Below are positions 21,364-32,867 of a DNA stretch of 32,867 nt, in pieces; within the stretch, counting starts at the first letter, position 1, and each line of letters opens with the position of its first letter. The notes under the pieces were generated by a model. It did not search any database, was not told the origin of the DNA, and saw only the letters and a program-made list of their open reading frames with translations. This DNA comes from Purshia tridentata (Eukaryota; Streptophyta; Magnoliopsida; Rosales; Rosaceae). The translations under genes and the position numbers were made by a program. The DNA lies in NCBI GenBank assembly GCA_003254885.1, contig QANT01002083.1, positions 1 to 32,867 of the forward strand, in the 5' to 3' direction.

Positions 21364-21821
21364 GCATTCATGCTCATTGTATTCACTTGGATGTCACATC
21401 TTGGATCTCCCATTACAAAATGTAATTACAATATTTCTGTGGGTCCTTTTACTACAGAATGATAATAGACTTGGTTATAAATTAGTCCCAGAGTATTATT
21501 GCATATGCTTTGTATTCCATTAGGCTACGCATGCTGCAAGAATCGAAATCTCAGTTGCAAAATGCAAAATAATAATCAAAATAAGGACGAATAAATTAAA
21601 CACCTGATGGATATGCAAAGCAAAATTTTGTTCAGATTTGACACCTGATGGATACAGAATGAAATGATCACTTCATTTTAGATTTGACACCCCATACTGT
21701 CTTCCCCCAACTTCTCCTCCTTAAAAAATGATGTCCTCAAGAAATTTACAGAAAAAGGTTCTCAAAATAAAAATAAAATCTGAGGGGGTGCGGAAAAAAA
21801 TAGCGAATGTGTGTAGACTTT
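21364..21821. other. Shared 3' region of convergent genes
   Basis: The stretch contains the 3' untranslated regions of the enoyl reductase (stop at 21363) and of the HAD hydrolase on the opposite strand (stop at 21822). The phrase ACACCTGATGGATA occurs twice (about 21600 and 21641), each near a TTTGACACC-like string, suggesting a small local duplication. Confidence 0.5.
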
Positions 21822-24800
21822 CTAAGAGGTGCACTCCTTTCTCAAAACATAGTCAACAGCTTCTTCCACAGTGTCGACAACCTGCAGAAGAATCATGGGG
21901 TATCCAATTAGCAAATGTGAAAATGCATGGGATCTTTAACTGTAATCATAAATCCCACCCTTCACGGGGGAAAGAGGGGAAGAACTATAAAGTAAAGATG
22001 ATGCGACATTTTCATACTACTGCAGAAAATTAAAATCTACCAGATCGGCTGGAAACTCGGCGTGATTTTCCTTTCCCTTGAAAACCCCGGACCTTGTCAA
22101 AATTGAAAACCAGGGATGGCCAGCCTGAAACGGAAAGTATAATTCATTTTTGCATAATCCTCTGATTTTAATTTTAGATGCCATTCCTGTTACTCATGTA
22201 AGAAACTATGCAACCAAATTTTGGGACCAAGAGAGGCAAACCTTCCGTGCACCATTGATGTCCACTGAAGGATTATCTCCTATCATATACAGCGTTTTGA
22301 AATGATAACTTCCAGCATTTGCATGCTGGACAACTTGAACGTTATCATGAAGAGATGACACAAGTTGCTTGAGTACAATTTCTGCATTCTTAAATACAAA
22401 TGGATTTGGTTTCCCAAAAGTTGTATACTCCAGAGCATGAGGGTGAATTCTGCAGATTTAAACTAGTAGCTTTAGCATGGTGCATAAGTCATCACATGAA
22501 ACTCATTGTCATCAGCATCCTTTCCTTTGTACTAGTCATATGACCATATCTCAGCATTTGATTAAAACGATTAATAGAAAATGTACCATGATACACTTTT
22601 TGTATATTTCTAGGATTACCTATTAAAGACGGATTCTAATGCAATTCTGAAAGCTCCCATCCCAAAACGCTCAGAAGGAAAAGCAGCCTACCTTTAGTAG
22701 CACCTTGTCAGTACATTTTAAGTTTATATCAAAAGTAGTTCTATAAAATCTGAAGAATATATATTGGAATTAACAATACAATTAACATAGTGGACCAACC
22801 TGGTAAGCAAGGTCATCATGTGCAAAATACAGTGGTGGTTGGTGTCCAATTTCCCGACCAGGAAGACCACCAGTTCTTAAAATGTCGCATAGAACCTGGT
22901 ATAAATGTCCATAATTAGTTAGCTGATACTTCAAAGATTTTAAAATGGCTAACAGAACAAGAAAGTGGGAACATGGATTAATGACCCTGAAATGGTCAAA
23001 AGTATTTACAGACCACATCCATAGCATTATAAACGATTCATATATCTAGCTAACAAACCATAATGAATTGATGAATCCCTTAACCTCTTAGTATTTCTGA
23101 ATGTAAATAACTGAGTTCCTATAATATTATAATCAAATAAGCTTGCTCAATATTACCTGAATGTCTCTGCTCCAATCAACAGAATCACTAACTATAAATG
23201 CAGCCTGAACTCTTTGTGAGAGAACAAGGTCCCCGGTAGAAACCTCCTTAATTGTGCTATTCTGATAAGCAACCCGCTTAGTTGTCCATTTCTTATACGG
23301 TGCTAGTGGGTCAATGTTTTCAAAGCAGGACGCATAGTCATCAATTGAAAGAACATTTCTGAAAGGAAAAAGAAAGCAAGCAAGAAAATCAGGAGCAAAA
23401 TCTCAGGTCAAATCAGATAGTTTATATGTTACAAAAATCAGATTAGCCAAGACAACTGGACTAGTAACTTACTTAAACCCATATTCAGACATCACAGCAG
23501 CAGGTTCTCCTTTTCCCACGGCAACAATGAGTTCATTCTCAAATCTGTAGAACACAAAATTGTAGTTCTTGGATAGATGAATATAATGAGAAATAGATGG
23601 AATCTATCAACCAAACAAACAGATTAAGGTTAACTTAAAACTCTTGATCTCTGCAGTCTCTAGATTCTTCTGTAATTCTGGTTTTAGTAAACATAGGACA
23701 ATTTCTACCTCTTTATCTGACATGTATAATGTCAGTAGTCTCTGCATTTATTGTATTTGGGCCAGCTGCGGCATATTATTTACCATAAACCCAGTCATGC
23801 ATTAGCCTTCAATGCACACAATAAATTGTAACCGTCTGATGGTCACTCTATATCATGGGTGTGGAGTGACAAATTGGAATTGTTTATGGAATTCCATTGT
23901 GTTGTCATTATGTGAGTTTAACTTCAACAATGAAATGCATCTGCTTAGATATAGAAGTTTGGTTGATTTTCATCATGTTTAATTGTCATTAGGTAGCTAA
24001 TTATTAGATTCATGCCAAAAATTAGCCAAGAGGCATATCATGTATCCCAGAAAAATCAAGCATGCCCAACGCTGCCAATATTCAATGTAAGACTAACACA
24101 CACTATAACTTGAAACTTGTTCCACAAACTTTACTTTCTGGCCCTATAACTCAGTTAATATGCATACCTGTTTACTAACTGCTTAAAAGGTGTATGGCCC
24201 TGTAAAACCTGCATGCAACCCCATGCAGTCAACGCAGAGACTCACTATTACAATTTGGATAAAGTATGAAGAAAAAAAAAATGAATTTTTATTTTCATAC
24301 ATAAAAAAGGGCAGGTTTTTGATAATCCTAGTAAGAATACCTGTGAAGGTGAAATGTTGACACCCAAAAGTTGAGTTAACTCAAGGGCTCTTTTAGATTC
24401 ACTAAATCCACCTCCTATTCAAAGACAAACAAATAAAAATAAAACAATAAAAACCAAAACAAACCATTACCCATTTACATTATACCACGTGGGCATAATC
24501 CAGCATAAAAATGCACTCAACAAAGAACAAGCTTACCGTTTGTCAAGAATATGTACGGAATCCTAAGACTACCTGCCCACCAATTTAGAGTTTCACAAAG
24601 TAAATTTCCAAAAAATAAATAAATAAAATATGGGAGACGCGTATACATTAAAAAAAAAGTGCGGGTACCAGAATCGTCGTATAATCTTCTGAGGGCCTGA
24701 GGAGAGCCTCCGATGGGAGTTTGGCTTCGTAAAACGACGCCGTCGATGTCAAATGCAATGCCAAAGGAAGGCCTGCTAAAATGAATCACAATTCAACCCA

Positions 24801-24982
24801 ATTTAAGCTCACCTTCAAAAAATAAAACAAAAAAAGAAAAAAGAGAGAGAGAGGGATGGACGGACGGACGGTTCGGATTGCGAGGAGAGCTGCGAGAATG
24901 AGCGTGCGATTTTGGAGAAGATGGACGAGAATTGCTTTCCAGTTTGGCCCTGCGAAGCCTTTCTCAGGATTCGGAGGCTCAT
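21822..24982 (-). CDS. HAD-superfamily hydrolase, CECR5/HDHD5-like, probably mitochondrial
   Basis: Twelve exons on the minus strand: 24982-24870, 24775-24669, 24572-24537, 24414-24341, 24208-24168, 23544-23473, 23358-23157, 22895-22800, 22687-22620, 22449-22242, 22124-22041 and 21881-21822. They give 386 aa with all phases closing. Residues 1-38 (MSLRILRKAS start, Arg/Ser/Gln-rich) look like a mitochondrial presequence. HAD motifs: I FDIDGVV with Asp47 and Asp49; II FLTNG with Thr84; III Lys283 in GKPNPFVF; IV GDNPSVDINGA with Asp328 and Asp333. Between I and III lies a C2-type cap, as in the NagD/CECR5 group of phosphatases. The substrate is unknown. Exon 1 uses a poor donor (GTCCGT at 24869). 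It was chosen because it is the only one in the region giving the right phase before an in-frame stop. The reductase gene is tail-to-tail, 458 bases away. Confidence 0.9.
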
Positions 24983-25728
24983 TGTTCTTCTTGCCTAGGA
25001 CGAGTCACTGAATCACACTCTCCACGAATGTATGTGGAAGCTCTGAGAAAACAAGAGCTCGTTTAGGTCACCCGCGGGTGATCTTAACGAACTCGCAGAA
25101 GACGTGTCGTATCTTAAGAAATACTGTCTAGTTTTCTTATTAAATTACAGAAAAACCAACTTTAGGCATAATTGCCTTTTTGCCATCCAAACTTTTATCC
25201 GGAATAATGTGTATCAATCACTTGAAATTGTTTTTAGCTACATTACCAATTTACCACCCATAAGTAATATAAATAACTTTTGTGTTCTATAACATTTTTT
25301 GTTCATCAATTTGACGGACTGACTAAGGGAATGGACGAATGAATGAAAACAAATTCAATGTTCTGCTTTCTCAGTAATATTCTTATTTTATTTGGTTTTG
25401 AATAATATTGGATTTACAATTTACAAAACACATCCAAAACCAAACAAGGCAAGGAACACCAACCCAACCCCTGTTGCCAGATTCTCAAATGAATGAATCC
25501 AGAAACTTCACAATACCACTCTTGTTATGAAACTGACACTTCATTCCTCTCAAAACTGAGGGAGAACCCATCTCCCTAGTTGACCTGTTTATATAGAATC
25601 TCCTCACATATGATACATTAGTAACATTACTATCCTTCCAAAACCAGAAGCATCCTTCAGACATGATGCTGGTGAGGAATGGTGAAACAAACAACAGAAA
25701 CAGAATGACGGATTGTTGTTGACCAAAA
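24983..25728. other. HAD gene upstream region and MAPK gene 3' region
   Basis: The right half (about 25380-25728) is the presumed 3' untranslated region of the MAP kinase gene on the minus strand. The left part is the promoter and leader of the HAD gene. An open frame at 25104-25292 is AT-driven and not recognised. Confidence 0.45.
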
Positions 25729-28322
<2,594 letters not shown>

Positions 28323-29410
28323 CTCTGTCTTTTCCTTAAGCTTCTGAGTTTTCTCACACTGACGCAGCCAGAGCGATATGTATAAATTCCAAAAGCTGAT
28401 GACCAACTGAGTGGTCAAGGTTAAACAAGGAAAGCTATGGAGGGGCCATTTGGCACAATAGCCTGACAGCCACCAACACTGCTTTGTGTTGCTTTTTGTG
28501 TGCTTTTGGATTTGAACTTTCAACTTTGAAATTTGAATGTGGAAAAGCAAAGCAAATGTTGATTAATATTAAGTGTCAGTCAGTAAGTCAGTGATCAATT
28601 TTTCTCTCTTTTTCTTTCTTTTTCTTCTGTCAGAGAAAAAAAAAAACAATTTAACGTTTTTCTTTTGCAGCAAGTCATCAGTTATCAGTGTCCTTGGGTT
28701 GAATGATTGCTTTGAAGGCCCAATGAACCCAAACTTTGAGTTGGGCTGATCTGGGCTTTAAGTTGGGCTTGGGCTGAAAAGTAGTACAGAAAAAGTACTG
28801 ACTGGGCTATGCCCAGGGCCGGCCATGTCTCACATGTCACACCTCCCTCATATTATTCTCTATCTATAATTAAAAAAAAAAACAAAATTGGTTGGGTTCA
28901 ATTCAACATGCATGCATTTGATTTGAATATTTGAGAAATCACTATCTTACATTTTCTTGATAATGAAGATACATGCATTGCATCTAGAAAAATGGATCCT
29001 AAAATGCCTTGTAGTTTATGCCAGCGCGTGGCAAAACAGAGTAAGCTATTCTTATCCTCAATCCTCGTTGTCATCCAATACAATTAGACTCAATCAGGTG
29101 TCAACGTGTTGGTCTCTCAGTTAATATCCATTAATATCCATGCACTTGAAATATCTTTGATGCTGTTCTTAGACGACCAAGACTTCTTCGTCTGCTCTGC
29201 TATACCCCATATTCTACACATCTTTCTTCTGCATGCAAGATCTATGAGAAATCTATGTTTCTTCTTTTACTTTTTGAGGAAGCAACTTTTGTATATATAT
29301 ATATAGATGTAAAATAGAACAATTAATCACATAATATATAAATGTAAAATATTTGTTATATACAAACGAATGTAGGTAAATTTTTATTTTTTTACACAGT
29401 TACGCTCTAA
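28323..29410. other. Upstream region of the MAPK gene
   Basis: No coding content was recognised on either strand. A pyrimidine run near 28597-28628 and repeated GGGCT-type phrases (GGGCTGATCTGGGCTTTAAG and neighbours, 28742-28790) stand out against the AT-rich background. Confidence 0.4.
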
Positions 29411-29414
29411 TGTA

Positions 29415-29633
29415 TGACGTGGCCATGACTCATCCCATGACATAACAGACATGTAATAATCGATATTTTTAACTTTTTTTGGAAAAAGGATTGATGAAAA
29501 GGACAGAACTTAGGGTTTGCGGCATTTGCCAATCATAAACTAAAATAAATAAATAAGATAGAGTCTATCATGTGGATTGGAAGCTTCTATATGCCGCCAC
29601 GTGAGAAATTGCAGCCAAAGCCATACGTGGCTG
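29415..29633. promoter_or_regulatory. Cluster of ACGT-core elements about 1.1-1.3 kb upstream of the MAPK gene
   Basis: TGACGTGGC at 29415-29423, GCCACGTG at 29596-29603 and ACGTGGC at 29625-29631 are bZIP-type core sites. The last two form an inverted pair. CAGCCA (29612-29617) and TGGCTG (29628-29633) also form a short hairpin. The cluster lies 1.1-1.3 kb upstream of the MAPK start, so a role there is possible but unproven. Confidence 0.3.
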
Positions 29634-31466
29634 GAATGTGGTTAATTTATTAATTAAGGGTCAGAAAAATAGGTTCAACTGTTCAAGCAAGAAGAGACAC
29701 TGAAGCATACATTAGGATGACTCTTCGGAATAAATTACAGGCTACAGCCCAACTGCCCAATTAACAATGATTATTTATAATACAAGGAATAATAGAAACG
29801 TGTTATTATGTACTAATAAACTAACCAAACACAGCAAAAGAGGGCTATATATTATCATGTCCTTTGACCTTTTGTCTTTTTTCTTTTTTCAATCAAATAT
29901 TGGGATATAGGTCAAAAGTTAAAAAATTAAAATTTTCATAGGTTAAATCTCCACCATGCAAAATCTACAAACAATAGTAAATCTTAAATCGTCTTTTAGC
30001 AATGATGGACCCATCATATCTATCTCACCTAAGTTTTTTTCTTGATTAAGATGTCCATATCATCCCTATAGGCCAACAATTAGAGATGAATGGCACAACA
30101 TTATATAGTGTTTTCTTCCATATGCAATATTGGCAATTGCCCAAATATATACTCAAAAGTAAATAAAATGATATGCTAATTATTCTCCTTTTGAATGAAC
30201 CCAATTTTGTAGCTAGGCAGTAGGAAAAAAATAATTCATATAATTTTATTTGTACATGTAGTGTGAACATGGAGACATTTTTTCAAGATTCATGGTGGAA
30301 CTTTGCCAAATCAGACAAAAAGATCCATAGAAGTGGGTGGGCCAACATCATTCCTATTTATTTCTGTTAAGTCAGTTTATAGCATACCAAAAGAAGCATT
30401 GACCTCACAAGGAATTAAAGAAAGGAATGGAATTTGAAATTTTCAGCAGAATTTCAATTTTTCTTTTTCTTTTATAGAATAATAGAAAGCTGAGAAAGTG
30501 ACCCAAAAAATAGAAATCTTTGATGAGTATACAACAAGCCCACCACTGATTTTTTTTTAACAATCAAATTGTTATTATTATATCGGATACAAATAATAAC
30601 AAGCCGAGGATTCTAAAGAACTTTTTGTTTGTATTGCCATTGTTGGGTACTTGGGTTCAATTTATAAATCAACATAAAACTTTTCGTACTTGTTTGTGAT
30701 CTATGAAGTGTCCAAAATTATACCAATCCTTTTCTTAATTTTTTACTACAATCATAGACACCTCACTCACTATCAAACCTTATCTTAACACGCGCAAAAA
30801 CAAATAGAATTGGAAAGGAAACCAAATATTGGTTAAATTTAACTGATAAAGGACTGACTAGTCAACTTCTACAGAGAGAAAGGCACCGGAGAGAGAGAGA
30901 GAATTCATATCCAACAAAAAAATAATTAAAATTACTGTAAGAAACAGAGGGATCTAACAATAAAATGATTGGTTTAACTGTTAAAGCAAAAAAATTACTT
31001 TGCCTTTTTAATTGAAACCAACACGAAATCAATACCCAGATATTCAATCAAAGCATCCTCATCCTCATCCTCAAAATATACCAGCATACCATACCATACA
31101 ATACAAATCTACCTTCAAAATTGCATGAAATTATTGAAAAAAATGAAGATGCATAGAATTTATAGCAATCCCAAGCTAAAACTACTAGCTACTTGAGAAT
31201 CTCTGTTATATTAAACACAACCCTGATGGAATTACATAACATACAAAATAAAAAAGTAAAAAATTACTTCTGCAACTAAACAGCCTACAGGAACACCCAT
31301 GGCTCTATCCACTTCACCAAATTCAACTCTTTCAAAGCCAAACTCAACCCCTTACATCCCAAAAACTTGAAGACCAAATAAATTAAATAATGGACAAAAT
31401 TACTCTTACATATACAACACCAACCGCGAGTTCCTTGAAAGAACCTCAATTCAGTAAATTGAGGGG
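29634..31466. other. AT-rich intergenic DNA, nothing recognised
   Basis: Open frames at 30046-30270 and 30862-31047 on the minus strand are AT-driven without family features. The last few hundred bases are probably the 3' untranslated region of the small protein gene that ends at 31467. A GA run lies at about 30890-30902. Confidence 0.4.
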
Positions 31467-31700
31467 TCAGGAACGGTCAGATTGAGCATCTGAGCAGTAC
31501 CCACTTGGGGTTTCAACTGGGGTTTGGGAGTTGGAGCTCAGGAAGCTTCCGTTCTCCTTGTGCTTACGAGCGATCCCACCCACCAAAAAACCCAGTGATT
31601 TCACCAAGCCCTTGAAAATCTTGATCTTGATCTGACCTCTCCTGGGTGGACGGAGGCTTTGATTTGGGTAAAGCTTGGATTTGAGTCCTGGGGTTTCCAT
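31467..31700 (-). CDS. Small basic plant-specific protein, function unknown
   Basis: Single exon encoding 77 aa from METPGLKSKL. The frame is open further upstream to 31916, but that part reads like leader and the METP start resembles small plant proteins of this kind. The centre is basic (LRPPRRGQIKIKIFKGLVKS) and is followed by a short hydrophobic patch (LGFLVGGIA). The tail is Ser/Thr-rich and ends SGYCSDAQSDRS. No signal peptide or full membrane span is present. The RRGQIK...SLV pattern occurs in a family of short uncharacterised plant proteins as far as I recall. The codon usage and GC content are gene-like against AT-rich flanks. Confidence 0.65.
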   Translation of the reverse strand: METPGLKSKLYPNQSLRPPRRGQIKIKIFKGLVKSLGFLVGGIARKHKENGSFLSSNSQTPVETPSGYCSDAQSDRS

Positions 31701-31916
31701 CTTCTTCGAGTTGGGTACGGAGGATTTTGAGGCAAAAGAGAGTATGAGCTTGGAAACAAAGCGAATCAGAGAGACTGGGAAGCAGAGGAAGGCAGAGTGA
31801 AGTGGATGAAAATCGTAAGGCCTTTTAAAACATTTGGAGTACGGAGTTTCTTGCAGTTCAAGACTTGAACAGTACGTAAGGGTACTTTTGTCATAGCAAC
31901 CGCATCTAAAGCTCAA

Positions 31917-32867
31917 GGTGGCAGCAGATAAGAGTAAGAGAAATGTACTCTTGTTGCTTATGAGTTATGAAAAAACTTCATATAATAATGTTAGTGGTAT
32001 ATCATGATCTCGCATATTGTGAATTCGGATAATTGGTGAGGTTAATTTTTGTTTAAAAAGGCTAATCCAAGGTGCACCATGAAATATTGAAATGTATCCA
32101 AGATTAAGTGTAGATTTTCTGGTGAGCAAAGTAGTATTGTTGAAAGTGTATAATTAACTGACAATATTACAAGAAAAATAAAAAATAAAAACAAGACTGT
32201 CAAGTGTTAAATGAACAAGATTTTGTAATACCTGTCTGATGTGACTATCAATGACCATCCAATCAATTTAATGGCTGGGTTGTCCTATGGTAAATAAATA
32301 AATAAAATTGATAACAATAAGCGCATTAAATTCTCAATTAAAAGGAAAAGGACCATTATGTATTTATAATGAGTTAGGTGTCAGTCACACAAAGACCACT
32401 ATGTCATAAATGAGTCGGATAGTAATGAGGTATGCAAGACTCATTAATTCATATTCATCCATGAAGCGGGAACACTTGATTCATGGGTGCATGGTAATCG
32501 GGTCGTGCTGTCTGTGTGACATGTTAATTAGTTTAAGTTATTTTCATATTTTTGGATTATTATTATTATTTTTTTGTTAATCTATGAGATTTGAACTCAT
32601 TATATCATCCACAAATAAGAAATTAGGTGTTAGTGTTATAAACAAAAAGGTCATTAACAGTATTAATCCAACTTTATTTAATTGACCTTATAAACAACTT
32701 AATATTAGCTTGACCCATTTATTAATATCTCATATTTGAACTGATAGCACTAGCACTACATTTTTATTAATAATAAACTTGAACAGTATAATTGCTTTAT
32801 TTATAAATTAACTAAAATCATCATTTATAAATTAATTTCTTAAAATAACAAACGCTAGCAAAAAAAT
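31917..32867. other. AT-rich intergenic DNA with possible eroded transposon debris
   Basis: No gene is recognised. A phrase ATGAGATTTGAACTCATTAT (about 32584) and a related CTCATATTTGAACTGATAG (about 32728), together with GGGTCGTGCTGTCTG near 32499 and GCTTGACCCATTT near 32708, look like a decayed repeat. No termini or target-site duplications could be fixed. Confidence 0.3.

Overview
This is a nuclear plant genome window, almost certainly from a woody or herbaceous eudicot, probably a rosid. The genes are split by many AT-rich GT-AG introns, the intergenic DNA is AT-rich with eroded repeats, and every recognisable protein belongs to a plant family (DUF604/GT31-like glycosyltransferase, RLCK-VII kinase, FAR1-related protein, mitochondrial enoyl reductase, CECR5-like HAD protein, group-B MAP kinase). 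There is no bacterial, viral or organellar layout. I cannot name the genus from the sequence.

Layout. 0.7-2.8 kb (+): three-exon DUF604 glycosyltransferase-like membrane protein. 3.3-4.6 kb (-): two-exon small single-pass membrane protein of unknown function, its intron carrying an internal tandem duplication. 6.5-9.4 kb (-): five-exon PBL-type receptor-like cytoplasmic kinase. 9.8-16.2 kb: gene-poor stretch with diverged tandem repeats, a GC-rich promoter-like island without a gene, a broken ERD7-like gene fragment, a probable solo LTR with a 5-bp target-site duplication, and a second tandem duplication. 16.2-18.1 kb (-): FAR1-related protein with an intron-free coding region and a spliced 5' leader. 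It lies head-to-head with 18.9-21.4 kb (+): ten-exon mitochondrial trans-2-enoyl-CoA reductase. 21.8-25.0 kb (-): twelve-exon HAD-family hydrolase, tail-to-tail with the reductase. 25.7-28.3 kb (-): six-exon TEY-type MAP kinase closest to MPK13. 31.5-31.7 kb (-): small plant-specific basic protein. The remainder is AT-rich intergenic DNA.

The exon models were built by hand from reading frame, GT-AG signals and phase. In all six multi-exon genes the phases close exactly and each model runs from an ATG to a stop. The kinases fit immune or growth signalling (an RLCK-VII kinase and a MAPK 16 kb apart), and the reductase acts in mitochondrial fatty-acid synthesis. From memory, the order DUF604 / PBL kinase / MAPK13 resembles an Arabidopsis chromosome 1 block, and the reductase next to the HAD hydrolase resembles a chromosome 3 block, so the window appears to be a conserved ancestral segment. 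I found no clearly new multi-gene system. The most notable items are the broken ERD7-like fragment, the solo LTR, the compact divergent promoter, the gene-less GC island and several local tandem duplications.
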